The position numbers and the translations under genes are program-made. The notes below the pieces were generated by a model. It worked only from the letters and a program-made list of their open reading frames with translations, was not told where the DNA came from and did not search any database. A stretch of DNA of 64,000 nucleotides from Chloroflexota bacterium (GTDB lineage Bacteria > Chloroflexota > Dehalococcoidia > Tepidiformales > Tepidiformaceae): positions 62,001-126,000 of the forward strand of contig JAPPAK010000007.1 of NCBI GenBank assembly GCA_026705605.1, read 5' to 3'. This document shows, piece after piece, positions 51,773-60,629 of the stretch; the stretch's first letter is position 1; each line of letters opens with the position of its first letter.

Positions 51773-52573
51773 CTATCCCGCCCGCGCCAGCACGCCGCGC
51801 CGCTTCGCCTGCACTTCGGCCAGCCGGAAGAGCAGCAGCCCCACCACGCCGTACCCCAGCCCAAGGATCGCCTCCCGTGCGAGGTCGGGCCAGTAGCCCG
51901 AGATCGGCCCGCCCGCGAACGCTTCCCGTAGCCCGTCGAGCCCGTGCGTCACCGGCAGCATCTGCCCGAGTTCGAACAGCACTGGCGGCAGCTCCGCTGT
52001 CGGGATGATGATGCCGGTCAGGCTCAGGAGCAGCCCGTCGAGGATGATGATCCAGTTCGCCCAGTTCGTGCCCGAGAGCAGGATGAGCGTGGCCACGAAC
52101 AGCGAGAACAGCATCGTCGAGAACGTCATGACCGCGAACGCCGCGACGAGCCCGCCCCAGTCCACGTCGGCGAATCCGAGGTCCAGGAACACCGCTGCCG
52201 ACACGAGCACGCTCGCCGCCACGAGGATGGCGTTGGGCACGTGCAGGATGCAGCGGCTGAAGTACAGCATCCCCCGGTTCACCGGCGAGGCGTAGACAGC
52301 CGCCAGCGTCCCGAACGCGGCGTCGCGGTAGAGCGACTGCATCACGCCCCCGGCGATGATCCGTCCCACCGAGTACCCCGCCAGCCCCACGGCGTACACG
52401 CGGGCCGTCTCCTCGTCGATGGCGTACTGCGCGAGGAAGCCGAACATGATCACCGCGAGCACCGGCCGCAGGACGACGTTCGACACGTAGCTCACGGGCG
52501 TGAGCCACAGGAACAACCCCCGGTACGACAGGTACGACTGCAGGGCGAAGCGGCGAACGGACGTCAGCATCAT
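51773..52573 (-). CDS. ABC-2 type permease
   Basis: The 266-residue protein has six membrane helices and the ABC-2 pattern near the end (LPVTHGLDGLREAFAGG). It begins MMLTSVRRFALQSYLSYRG. Its ATG overlaps the stop of the other permease by one base (TGATG), and the ATPase gene follows nine bases later. Cargo unknown; drug or lipid export is usual for this type. Confidence 0.9.
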   Translation of the reverse strand: MMLTSVRRFALQSYLSYRGLFLWLTPVSYVSNVVLRPVLAVIMFGFLAQYAIDEETARVYAVGLAGYSVGRIIAGGVMQSLYRDAAFGTLAAVYASPVNRGMLYFSRCILHVPNAILVAASVLVSAAVFLDLGFADVDWGGLVAAFAVMTFSTMLFSLFVATLILLSGTNWANWIIILDGLLLSLTGIIIPTAELPPVLFELGQMLPVTHGLDGLREAFAGGPISGYWPDLAREAILGLGYGVVGLLLFRLAEVQAKRRGVLARAG

Positions 52574-53355
52574 CACATCGCCAGGTCTCCCGAGAGCCGC
52601 ACCTTGCGTTCGACCACCCGCAAGAGCGCCTGCGCGAACCCGAAGAACACCACCATCAGCAGCACGCCCAGCGCCAGCTGGCCGGCAATCTCGCCCCACG
52701 GGGCTCCGCGGATCGAGCCGTCAACCGCCCGCATCGCCCAGGCCGTCGGCCAGAACCACGTGAACACCTCCAGTCCTATGGGAAGCACCGGGGCCGCGAA
52801 CGTGAACCCGCTGATGACCGCGGCGAACGGCCGCACGGCGTTCGTGAACCCGCTCCGCTCCCGCGAGAGCACCATCAGCGGCGAGAGCAGCAGCCCGAGG
52901 CAGAGCAAGGTCACGTATCCGAACACGGCCGAGAGGGCGAACAGCGGCACGTTCGCGACCTGCAGCGGCACGTCCGTGATCGCCGCGATCGTGAGGACGC
53001 CCCCGATCGCCGCCACCAACCCCAGCGTCAGGTCGGCCGCGACCCGCCCCGCGAGGATCACGAAGAGGGGCGCGCGCGTCAGCAGGCTCGGCCCGAACGT
53101 CCCCAGGGAGAATTCTGTCTCCAGCGAGAACCCCGTCCGGAAGGCGGCCCCGTTCCAGACCCCGAACAGCACCACCCCCACGCACAGGTAGGTGAAGATC
53201 ACCTCGTCCCCGCGGGAGTTGGCCACCCACGCCACCACCGCCGCCGTCGGCACGCCCGTGGCCAGCCCCATCAGGAACGCGTCGAAATCCCGGCCCTCGC
53301 GCAGCCCCTTCGTGTACGACCCCACGAAGGCGTGCACGTAGCCCCACTCGATCAC
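52573..53355 (-). CDS. ABC-2 type permease
   Basis: The 260-residue protein has six membrane helices and the ABC-2 end motif VFTWFWPTAWAMRAVDG. It probably pairs with the next permease to form a heterodimeric channel. The start is GTG 53355. Confidence 0.9.
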   Translation of the reverse strand: MIEWGYVHAFVGSYTKGLREGRDFDAFLMGLATGVPTAAVVAWVANSRGDEVIFTYLCVGVVLFGVWNGAAFRTGFSLETEFSLGTFGPSLLTRAPLFVILAGRVAADLTLGLVAAIGGVLTIAAITDVPLQVANVPLFALSAVFGYVTLLCLGLLLSPLMVLSRERSGFTNAVRPFAAVISGFTFAAPVLPIGLEVFTWFWPTAWAMRAVDGSIRGAPWGEIAGQLALGVLLMVVFFGFAQALLRVVERKVRLSGDLAM

Positions 53356-53472
53356 TTGTGCTCTCTCCCGAGCACGTTCACGCTGAAGTGCGACACCCCT
53401 GACAGACTACAGCCGAAGAGCGCGGGTGGCCGAGGCGCCCCATCATGACCAGACCAGCCTGAGGAGTCCGAA

Positions 53473-54861
53473 GTGACCGACATCCGTATCGAGTCCGACA
53501 CGATGGGAACTGTCGAGGTTCCCGCCGATCGCTACTGGGGCGCCCAGACCCAGCGCTCCCTGCAGAACTTCCGCATCGGCGGCGAACGCATGCCCCGACC
53601 CCTCCTCCGCGCCCTCGGGATCGTCAAGCACGCCTCCGGGACCGCCAACGAGGAGCTGGGCAAGCTCGATGCCGAGCTCGCCGGCGCCATTCGCACCGCC
53701 GCCCAGCAGGTCATCGATGGCGACCTCGACGATCACTTCCCTCTCGTCGTCTGGCAGACCGGCTCGGGCACGCAATCGAACATGAACGCCAACGAGGTCA
53801 TCTCGAACCGCGCCATCGAGCTCCTCGGCGGGGAGATCGGCTCCAAGTCGCCCGTCCACCCCAACGACCACGTCAACATGTCGCAGTCCTCGAACGATGT
53901 CTTCCCCGGGGCGATGGCGGTCGCCACCGCCGAGCAGACCGTGCACCACCTCGTCCCCGGCCTCCGGCACCTGTGCGACGCCCTCCAGGCCAAGGCCGAC
54001 GAGTGGTCCGAGATCGTCAAGATCGGCCGCACCCACTTCATGGACGCCGTGCCCCTCACGCTCGGGCAGGAGTTCAGCGGCTACGTGCAGCAGGTCTCCT
54101 ACGGCATCGAACGCGCCGAGCAGGTGCTTCCCCGTCTCTACGAGCTCGCCCTCGGCGGCACCGCTGTCGGGACCGGCATCAACTCGCACCCCGAATACGC
54201 CGGACGGGTGGCGGAGGAGATCGCCCGCTACACCGGCCTCCCCTTCGTCACTGCCCCCAACAAGTTCGAAGCCCTCGCCGCCCACGACGCCCAGGTCGAG
54301 CTGGCCGGCGCGCTCAACACCATCGCCGTGTCCCTCATGAAGATCGCGAACGACGTGCGCATGCTCGGGTCCGGTCCCCGCGCCGGCCTCGGCGAGCTGC
54401 AGCTCCCCGCGAACGAGCCCGGCTCCTCGATCATGCCCGGCAAGGTCAACCCGACGCAGTCCGAGGCCATGACCATGGTCTGCGCGCAGGTCATGGGGAA
54501 CGCCGTCTCGGTGTCCGTCGCCGGAGCGACCGGCCACTTCGAGCTCAACGTCTTCAAGCCCGTCATCGCCTTCAACAACCTGCAGAGCGTCCGCCTGCTC
54601 GGCGACGCGGCCGTCTCGTTCACCGACAACTGCATCGCCGGCGCCGAGCCCAACCTGTCCCGCATCGACGAGCTCATGCGCTCCTCCCTGATGCTCGTCA
54701 CCGCGCTCAACCCGCACATCGGCTACGACAACGCCGCCGCCATCGCGAAGAAGGCGCACGCCGACAACAGCACCCTGCTCGAAGCCGGCCTCGCCCTCGG
54801 CCTCCTGACCGAGGAGCAGTTCGCCGAGTGGGTTCGGCCCGAGGACATGACCCGCCCTTAA
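53473..54861 (+). CDS. fumC: Class II fumarate hydratase
   Basis: The 462-residue protein has [34 protein letters not shown] and the signature [15 protein letters not shown]. It converts fumarate and malate in the TCA cycle. The GTG start is preceded by GAGGAG. Confidence 0.96.
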   Translation: MTDIRIESDTMGTVEVPADRYWGAQTQRSLQNFRIGGERMPRPLLRALGIVKHASGTANEELGKLDAELAGAIRTAAQQVIDGDLDDHFPLVVWQTGSGTQSNMNANEVISNRAIELLGGEIGSKSPVHPNDHVNMSQSSNDVFPGAMAVATAEQTVHHLVPGLRHLCDALQAKADEWSEIVKIGRTHFMDAVPLTLGQEFSGYVQQVSYGIERAEQVLPRLYELALGGTAVGTGINSHPEYAGRVAEEIARYTGLPFVTAPNKFEALAAHDAQVELAGALNTIAVSLMKIANDVRMLGSGPRAGLGELQLPANEPGSSIMPGKVNPTQSEAMTMVCAQVMGNAVSVSVAGATGHFELNVFKPVIAFNNLQSVRLLGDAAVSFTDNCIAGAEPNLSRIDELMRSSLMLVTALNPHIGYDNAAAIAKKAHADNSTLLEAGLALGLLTEEQFAEWVRPEDMTRP

Positions 54862-54864
54862 CGA

Positions 54865-55584
54865 GTGGATGACGTGAACCTTCCCCGTGCCCTCCTCGTC
54901 GACCTCGACGACACCATCCTGGACGCCCACCGGAACCCCGACGAAGCCTGGATCGGCGTCTGTCGCGAGTACGCCGCCCGCCTCGGCGCGGCCTCCCCGG
55001 AAGCCCTCCACGAGGTGATCCTCGAGGCGCGCGACTGGATCTGGGGCGACCCCGCGCGCTCCCGTCGAGCCCGCCTCAACATGACCGGGATTCGCCGGGA
55101 GATCGTGCGGCGGGCCCTCGGCGACCTCGACCTCCCCTACTCCCCCGCGGCCGAGGCCATGGCCGACCGCTTCACGGCCCTTCGCGACGAGGCGATACGG
55201 CCCTTCCCCGGCGCCACCGACACCCTCCGGCGCCTTAGGGATGACGGAATTCGTCTGGCGCTGCTCAGCAACGGCGACGGCCCGACCCAGCGCGACAAGA
55301 TCGAGCGGTTCGCGCTCGAAGGCTATTTCGACCACATCCAGATCGAAGGGGAGTTCGGTGTTGGGAAACCCGACGAGCGCGCGTTCCGCAACGCCCTCGC
55401 AACGCTGGACGTGGAGCCCGCGGACGCTTGGATGGTCGGCGACAACCTGGAGGCGGACATCCTCGGCGCCCAGCAAGTCGGCGTCCACGCCATTTGGGTC
55501 GACCCGGACGGGGCCGGCCTGCCTGAAGGAAGTCCGGTCCGTCCGGACAGAGTGATCCGCTCCCTGGCCGACCTGCTCCCCTGA
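54865..55584 (+). CDS. HAD-family hydrolase
   Basis: The 239-residue protein has motif I LVDLDDTILDA, motif II LALLSNGDG, Lys in FGVGKPDERAF and motif IV WMVGDNLEADILGAQ. It is a HAD phosphatase of the PGP/dehalogenase-like type with a helical cap. GTG 54865 or GTG 54874 may be the start. It follows fumC by three bases. Confidence 0.87.
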   Translation: MDDVNLPRALLVDLDDTILDAHRNPDEAWIGVCREYAARLGAASPEALHEVILEARDWIWGDPARSRRARLNMTGIRREIVRRALGDLDLPYSPAAEAMADRFTALRDEAIRPFPGATDTLRRLRDDGIRLALLSNGDGPTQRDKIERFALEGYFDHIQIEGEFGVGKPDERAFRNALATLDVEPADAWMVGDNLEADILGAQQVGVHAIWVDPDGAGLPEGSPVRPDRVIRSLADLLP

Positions 55585-55610
55585 GCCCGCCACCTTGGCG
55601 GCAGGCGCGC

Positions 55611-55616
55611 TACAGT
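55611..55616 (+). promoter_or_regulatory. Candidate -10 box (TACAGT)
   Basis: TACAGT lies 34 bases before ATG 55651, in the gap after the HAD gene. Confidence 0.38.
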
Positions 55617-55650
55617 CGTTAGCAGGGCCCCTGCCCACGAGAGACGCGCC

Positions 55651-56394
55651 ATGGACAACCCGAACGCCGCGATCTACGGCGATCGCTTCGCCGGAATCTA
55701 CGACGAAGTCCACGCGCATCTGAGCACGCCCGAGGTCATCGACCCCATGGTCGACGTGCTCTCTGAGCTTGCCGGCGAGGGCCGCGCGCTCGAGCTCGGG
55801 ATCGGGACGGGCCGTATCGCCCTGCCCCTCGCCCAACGCGGCGTCGAGGTCCACGGCCTCGACGCCTCCGAGGCCATGGTCGCGAAGATGCGCGAAAAGC
55901 CGGACGGCGCCGACATCCCCGTCACGTTCGGTGACTTCGAACAGTTGAACGTCGAAGGGCCCTACTCCCTCATCTACGTCGTCTTCAACACCCTCTTCGC
56001 CCTCTCCTCACAAGAAGCGCAGGTCAACTGCCTCCGCAGCGTCGCCGAGCGCCTCACCGACGGTGGAGCCTTCCTCATCGAGGCGTTCGTGCCCGACATG
56101 ACCCGCTTCGACCGCGGCCAGCGCGTCTCGACGGGCATCGTCGAGCACGACCTCGTCTCCATCGACCTCGACCGCCACGACCCCACCACCCAGACGGTCG
56201 CCTCATCTCATATCTACATAACGCCCGAAGGCGTCCAGATGTACCCCGTCGACATCCGCTACGCCTGGCCCTCCGAGCTCGACCTGATGGCCCAACTCGC
56301 CGGCATGCGCCTCCGCTCCCGCTGGGCCGACTGGCGCCGCAACCCCTTCACCGCCGCCAGCACCGGCCACGTCTCGATCTACGAGCTGGCGTAG
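55651..56394 (+). CDS. Class I SAM-dependent methyltransferase
   Basis: The 247-residue protein has the SAM loop LELGIGTGRIALPLA at about residue 48, the acidic end of strand 2 in VHGLDASEAMV and the following VTFGDFEQL. It methylates an unknown small molecule. Start ATG 55651. Confidence 0.88.
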   Translation: MDNPNAAIYGDRFAGIYDEVHAHLSTPEVIDPMVDVLSELAGEGRALELGIGTGRIALPLAQRGVEVHGLDASEAMVAKMREKPDGADIPVTFGDFEQLNVEGPYSLIYVVFNTLFALSSQEAQVNCLRSVAERLTDGGAFLIEAFVPDMTRFDRGQRVSTGIVEHDLVSIDLDRHDPTTQTVASSHIYITPEGVQMYPVDIRYAWPSELDLMAQLAGMRLRSRWADWRRNPFTAASTGHVSIYELA

Positions 56395-56401
56395 GAGGCC
56401 C

Positions 56402-56806
56402 CTATGCCTCGCTGGGCGGAGTAACGAAGGCGCACTGCGGCCCTGGGGCCCGGCTAAGCCTGAGGTCGAGGGTCACGAGCGGGCAATCCAGCGCCTCGGC
56501 GACCGCCACGTACCAGGCGTCGTAGCTGGACAGGTTTCGGCGAAGCTGCCAGATGCGATCCGCGAACAGCCTGTATGGACGCAGATCGAGGTCCAACTCC
56601 AGCAAGTCCTCGTAGGCCCGGGTTGCCTGCTCCCGGGTGAGGTCGCCCGCCTGTTCCAGCCGTCTCAGAGTATTGGCGGCCTCGGCGAGCACCACCTCCG
56701 GGCAAGCCAGGGAATCCCTGGCCGTCTCAGCCCTCGCCCAGCGCCCCTCGGGTCCAAGGTCCGTTAGTGCTGCGACGAGAGCTGATGCGTCGACGGCGAC
56801 CGTCAC
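56402..56806 (-). CDS. PIN-domain ribonuclease toxin (VapC/FitB type)
   Basis: The 134-residue protein has the PIN acidic residues in order: Asp6 (VDASALVAAL), Glu42 (VVLAEAANTLRR), Asp in SSYDAWYVAVAEA and Asp in LVTLDLRL. Such toxins cut tRNA or rRNA. The GTG overlaps the antitoxin stop (GTGA). Confidence 0.9.
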   Translation of the reverse strand: MTVAVDASALVAALTDLGPEGRWARAETARDSLACPEVVLAEAANTLRRLEQAGDLTREQATRAYEDLLELDLDLRPYRLFADRIWQLRRNLSSYDAWYVAVAEALDCPLVTLDLRLSRAPGPQCAFVTPPSEA

Positions 56807-57036
56807 TTCCGGTCCGCGTCGCGCGCCGCCAGGATGTCCGCAGCGGAGATGCGCGTGCCCGATGCTTCCACGCGCTGCCGGATACGCTCCATCAACTCCT
56901 CATTCGAGGGCTGTGTCGCGAGCTCCTCAAGCTCCGCGCGCAGATACTCCTGCATCGACTGCCGGTTCCGAGCCGCACGCAGCGCCAGCCTGTCACGGAC
57001 TTCCTGGGGCACGTTCCGGATGGTGATCTGGACCAT
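56803..57036 (-). CDS. Antitoxin (FitA-type ribbon-helix-helix)
   Basis: The 77-residue protein begins MVQITIRNVPQEVRDRLALR, the FitA/VapB ribbon-helix-helix pattern, followed by the toxin-binding tail with EELMERIRQRVEASG. ATG 57036 is preferred; a -10-like CATAAT lies six bases upstream and no ribosome-binding site is present. Confidence 0.88.
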   Translation of the reverse strand: MVQITIRNVPQEVRDRLALRAARNRQSMQEYLRAELEELATQPSNEELMERIRQRVEASGTRISAADILAARDADRK

Positions 57037-57072
57037 GCCAGTATTATGCCAGCATTGCCAGCACTTTGCCAG
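57036..57072 (-). promoter_or_regulatory. Repeat operator and promoter of the toxin-antitoxin pair
   Basis: Four copies of TGCCAG (plus strand: 57036, 57047, 57056, 57067) are spaced 11, 9 and 11 bases, about one helix turn each. The minus-strand -10 CATAAT (57048-57043) lies among them. Ribbon-helix-helix dimers bind such repeats, so this is a likely autoregulation site. Confidence 0.7.
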
Positions 57073-57078
57073 CACTGG

Positions 57079-57570
57079 CTACACGCCCGACGCGTCCTCC
57101 CACGGGGCCGATGTCAGCTTCGGGTGCCGCCCCGCGATCTCGTCCCCAAGCGCGTCCAGCTCGCCGTCGGTGAGCTCCGCCTGTGCGGCTTCGAACAGCT
57201 CCCGCTCTTCCCACCGGATGTGGTCATGAAGCGTGACTCCGAACTCGCGTAGCGCCTCGCGCCGCTCGCCCGGCGACGCGGCGTCCTGCATGCGCGCGAC
57301 CAGCCCGTACATCGTCAGGTGCTCGGTATGGAGACGCTCGATCTGGGGGTCGTACAGCGGGCGGTGGCGGATGAGCCTCGCCAGCAGGCACTCGCTCTCC
57401 GTGTGGAAGTGAGGCAGCAGCCCCCCCGACCAGAACCGCAGGAGCTGCGAGTAGAGGTGCTCGACATCGTCGTCACTGGCGGCCGGCAGCTCTCGTTCCA
57501 CGCGGCGGGCGAACACGAGCCCGTGGTGATGCTCCTCCGAGAGCCGGGCAAGCCTTCGATCTCGTTGCAC
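57079..57570 (-). CDS. Hemerythrin-like HHE protein
   Basis: The 163-residue protein is a four-helix HHE protein with EEHHHGLVFARRV, HFHTESECLLARL, LHTEHLTMYGLV and LHDHIRWEERELFEAAQ supplying His and Glu for a di-iron site. Role may be oxygen, NO or iron sensing or protection. GTG 57570 is used because TATGCT (57577-57582) lies six bases upstream. Its stop lies next to the toxin-antitoxin operator. Confidence 0.83.
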   Translation of the reverse strand: MQRDRRLARLSEEHHHGLVFARRVERELPAASDDDVEHLYSQLLRFWSGGLLPHFHTESECLLARLIRHRPLYDPQIERLHTEHLTMYGLVARMQDAASPGERREALREFGVTLHDHIRWEERELFEAAQAELTDGELDALGDEIAGRHPKLTSAPWEDASGV

Positions 57571-57576
57571 GCATCC

Positions 57577-57582
57577 AGCATA
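57577..57582 (-). promoter_or_regulatory. Candidate -10 box (TATGCT) for a leaderless gene
   Basis: TATGCT on the minus strand, six bases before GTG 57570; no ribosome-binding site. Confidence 0.4.
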
Positions 57583-57684
57583 GCCGCCGTTTGGCGCCTG
57601 CATCCCCGACCGGACGGCGCTGCTACCATCGGGCGGGCGCGCCGCAGCGTCGTCGCCCTGTGGAGGCCTCCCGTTCTCGCTCGC

Positions 57685-58968
57685 CTGCCGGGACTGCAGC
57701 AAGTCGCGCACCCCAGCCAGCTCTTCTACGGCTGGTGGATCGTGGGCGCGGGCATGGTGCTCAACGCCCTCATAGGCGCCCTCGTCATGCACGCCTACGG
57801 CGCCTATGTCGCCGTCTTCAAGACCGAGTTCGGCTGGAGCAGCACGATGCTCGCGCTTGGCTACTCCACCATCCAGGGCACGAACGGGGTCGTGGGCCCC
57901 GGCCAGGGCTATCTGACCGACCGCTTCGGGCCCCGCGCCATCATCCGCGTCGGACTCGTGATCCTGGCTGGCGGACTCATCCTCTTCAGCCAGATATCCC
58001 AGCTGGGCCACCTCTTCCCCACGCTCTTCGTCGTTGCGATCGGGATGAGCCTTGGTGGCTTCCTCTCCGTCATGGTCGCCATCGTCAACTGGTTCGAGCG
58101 CTACCGCGCCACCGCCATCAGCTTCATCACCGGTGGCTTCGCCATCGGCGGCGTGGTCGTCGCCCTCGTTGTGCTCGCAATCGAGGCCTTTGGCTGGCGC
58201 ACGACCGCGTTCAGCTCCGCCATCATCGTGCTCGTCCTTGGCCTCCCCGCCTCCCAGCTCATCCGCACGCGCCCCGAGGACTACGGCGAGCGCATCGATG
58301 GCGCCCCTCCCCCCGAACGCCCCGCCTCCGCCGCCCCCGGCGCCGTCGCTGAGGTCCCCCACGAGGCCTCTGGCTTCACGGTCGGCGAGGCCCTGCGGAC
58401 GCGCCAGTTCTGGTTCATCTCGCTCGGCCACGGGTCCGCCCTCCTCGTCGTCTCCGCGGTCATGGTCCACCTCATCACGCACCTCACGGAAAGCCTCGGG
58501 TACTCCTTCACCGAGGCCGGCATCATCCAGAGCATCATCCCCATCGCCATGGTCGTGGGCACGCTCGGCGGTGGCATCCTCGGCGACCGCGTGAACAAGC
58601 GCGCCCTCGGCGCCGGCGCGATGATCACCGCGGGCATCGCCATCCTCATCCTCGTCGCGGCCAACGCCCTCTGGATGATCTTCGTGTTCGCCCTCCTGCA
58701 CGGGCTCGCCTGGGGCGTCCGCGGCCCCGTGCTGCTTGCCCTCCGCGCCGACTACTTCGGTCCCCGCGACTTCGGCAAGATCATGGGCCTCTCCCAGCTC
58801 GTCATGACCTCCGGCATGATGACCGGGCCCCTTTTCGCCGGCCTCATGCGCGACTTCACCGGCGGCTTCGAGACCGGGTTCTTCATCCTCGCCGTCATCG
58901 CCCTCGCCGGCGCGCTCCTGATCGTGTTCTCGCCCCCGCCTCGCCGCCCATTCGCTGCCGCCGCCTGA
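57685..58968 (+). CDS. Major facilitator superfamily transporter
   Basis: The protein has twelve likely membrane helices, the MFS loop GYLTDRFGPRAIIR and a long central loop (about 195-235). It resembles monocarboxylate-type MFS carriers (FYGWWIVGAGMVLNALIG at the start). The start is unresolved: helix 1 needs coding from before 57720, but the first ordinary start is GTG 57742 inside that helix. CTG 57685 (after GGAGG at 57662) or CTG 57658 may be used. Confidence 0.82.
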   Translation: MPGLQQVAHPSQLFYGWWIVGAGMVLNALIGALVMHAYGAYVAVFKTEFGWSSTMLALGYSTIQGTNGVVGPGQGYLTDRFGPRAIIRVGLVILAGGLILFSQISQLGHLFPTLFVVAIGMSLGGFLSVMVAIVNWFERYRATAISFITGGFAIGGVVVALVVLAIEAFGWRTTAFSSAIIVLVLGLPASQLIRTRPEDYGERIDGAPPPERPASAAPGAVAEVPHEASGFTVGEALRTRQFWFISLGHGSALLVVSAVMVHLITHLTESLGYSFTEAGIIQSIIPIAMVVGTLGGGILGDRVNKRALGAGAMITAGIAILILVAANALWMIFVFALLHGLAWGVRGPVLLALRADYFGPRDFGKIMGLSQLVMTSGMMTGPLFAGLMRDFTGGFETGFFILAVIALAGALLIVFSPPPRRPFAAAA

Positions 58969-58972
58969 GCCG

Positions 58973-58978
58973 TACAAT
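58973..58978 (+). promoter_or_regulatory. Candidate -10 box (TACAAT)
   Basis: TACAAT is followed by GGAGG and ATG 59011; it lies just after the MFS stop. Confidence 0.42.
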
Positions 58979-59010
58979 CGCGCTCCCATCCCCCGGAGGC
59001 AGCCACGTCT

Positions 59011-60003
59011 ATGACGACCACCGATCACGGCCCCGACCCCGGCGTCGCCCAGTTCGCCGTCAGCGCCAGCGACATGCCCCGCGCCGCCCAGCTCTACTGC
59101 GACGTCATCGGCTGCCTCAAGGCCGGCGGCCTCCTCATCTGGGGCGACTTCCTCGCCACCCTCCAGAAGGTGCCCGACCCCGCCGCCGCCCTCTGGTGGC
59201 TTATCGACCGCCAGGACTTCGTCCAGCTCGAGGTCTGGGGCTACACCCGCCCCATCCCCCGCCCCCTCCCCCTCGACTGGCGCCCTTGCGACATCGGCTA
59301 CACCCGCATGTCCTTCCACGTCGACGACTTCGACGCCGTCGTCGCCCGCGTTCCCACCGTCGGCGCCTCCACCGTCACCCCGCCCATGGGTCTCGAAGGC
59401 GACCGGCGCGTCTGCATCCGCGACCAGGACGGCCGCATCATCGAGATCATGGAGCGCGACCCGCTCGACGACGTCCGTCCGGCGCGCTGGCCCGAGTCCG
59501 GCGCCGCTATTCGCGCCGTCAGCCTCTCCGTGCCTGACCTCGACAAGGCCCGGCGCTTCTGGGTCGAGACGCTCTCCCTCGAGGTCGTCGACCCCACCGT
59601 CCTCCACACCCCCGACATGGAAGCGCTCTGGGGCCTCCCCGGCGCCCAGTCCGAGACCCTCCTCCTGCGCGCCGGCGACCAGCTCATCGAGGTCCAGCAG
59701 TACAGGGACCCTGCGCCCAGGCCTCGTCCCCTGGGCTACCTCCTCAGCGATGTTGGCATCCTCAACATCGCGCTCGGCTACCGCACCCGCGAAGCCTTCA
59801 CCGCCGCCTTCACCAGCCTTATCGAGAACGGCTACACCGCTAACGTCCAGCCCAACGACGAAGGGCCGTTCACTTCCTCATACGTGAACGACGACCAGGG
59901 CTTCTCCCTCGAGATGTTCCACTGCGCCGAGGAGATCGACGGCTACCTCGGGTTCATGCCCGAAGGCACGTGGCGCTCGGCCACGGGACGCCCGCCCCGC
60001 TAG
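59011..60003 (+). CDS. VOC-superfamily protein, two domains
   Basis: The 330-residue protein has two glyoxalase/dioxygenase (VOC) units, about 12-150 (FAVSASDMPRAAQLYCDVIG) and 165-315 (VSLSVPDLDKARRFWVETLS). Metal ligands may include His104 (MSFHVDDFD), Glu in IIEIMERD and Glu/His near FSLEMFHC. Reaction unknown; isomerases, dioxygenases and glyoxalases share this fold. The stop shares CTAG 60000-60003. Confidence 0.78.
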   Translation: MTTTDHGPDPGVAQFAVSASDMPRAAQLYCDVIGCLKAGGLLIWGDFLATLQKVPDPAAALWWLIDRQDFVQLEVWGYTRPIPRPLPLDWRPCDIGYTRMSFHVDDFDAVVARVPTVGASTVTPPMGLEGDRRVCIRDQDGRIIEIMERDPLDDVRPARWPESGAAIRAVSLSVPDLDKARRFWVETLSLEVVDPTVLHTPDMEALWGLPGAQSETLLLRAGDQLIEVQQYRDPAPRPRPLGYLLSDVGILNIALGYRTREAFTAAFTSLIENGYTANVQPNDEGPFTSSYVNDDQGFSLEMFHCAEEIDGYLGFMPEGTWRSATGRPPR

Positions 60004-60545
60004 GTAAACGGCCCCGCGAACCAGTCCGCGATCGCTTCCACCGCCTCGATCGCCGTGAAGCTGTCGAGCCACTTCCCCCCGTGCAGGGCGTACTCCTGGA
60101 ACACCTTCAGCGCCGTCAGCGGGATGAGCGCCAGGATGATGTTCCGCTTCGAGAACGCGAAGTCCGGGCGCCAGTGCGGCAGGCTCGCCACGAACAGGAA
60201 CCACACCTCGAAGACGTTCGGCACGGCGAGCAGCACGTAGCGCTCCTCCGTGAACTCGAAGATGACGAACCCCACCAGCCGGAACGCGAACAGGGCCACC
60301 GCCACGCTCCGCGCCGGACCCGCCCAGCGCAGCGCCACGATCAGAAACGCCACCATGTAGACCTGGTCGAGCCACTTGTCGAACGCCTGGTAGTTGCTCA
60401 CCCCGCCCAGGTCGAGCAGGTTCCGCAGGAAGAGGTCGCTCAGGTCGATGAGGATCGCGACCCAGCCCCCGATGAAGGCCCACTTGAAGACAAGCAGCGA
60501 GCCCAGCACGCGGACGACGGCGATGATTAGCTCTTCGAGAGACAT
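60000..60545 (-). CDS. Unknown multi-pass membrane protein
   Basis: The 181-residue protein has about four or five membrane helices (for example VVRVLGSLLVFKWAFIGGWV and VYMVAFLIVALRW) and charged loops. No family is recognised. It is divergent from glutamate dehydrogenase with an 84-base gap. Confidence 0.72.
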   Translation of the reverse strand: MSLEELIIAVVRVLGSLLVFKWAFIGGWVAILIDLSDLFLRNLLDLGGVSNYQAFDKWLDQVYMVAFLIVALRWAGPARSVAVALFAFRLVGFVIFEFTEERYVLLAVPNVFEVWFLFVASLPHWRPDFAFSKRNIILALIPLTALKVFQEYALHGGKWLDSFTAIEAVEAIADWFAGPFT

Positions 60546-60591
60546 GCCCGCTCCCTGTGCAGGCCTTTCCGGCTGCTTCCGGACGCCCGCC

Positions 60592-60597
60592 TATACT
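60592..60597 (+). promoter_or_regulatory. Candidate -10 box (TATACT)
   Basis: TATACT lies 32 bases before ATG 60630, followed by AGGGAG as ribosome-binding site. Confidence 0.48.
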
Positions 60598-60629
60598 ACG
60601 GTCGCGGTCTACCGCTGACAGGGAGATTC

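Noticed and set aside
53443-55854. A long minus-strand frame opposite fumC and the HAD gene
   Set aside because: It spans two clear plus-strand genes and has only low-complexity Gly/Val/Glu/Asp-rich sequence.
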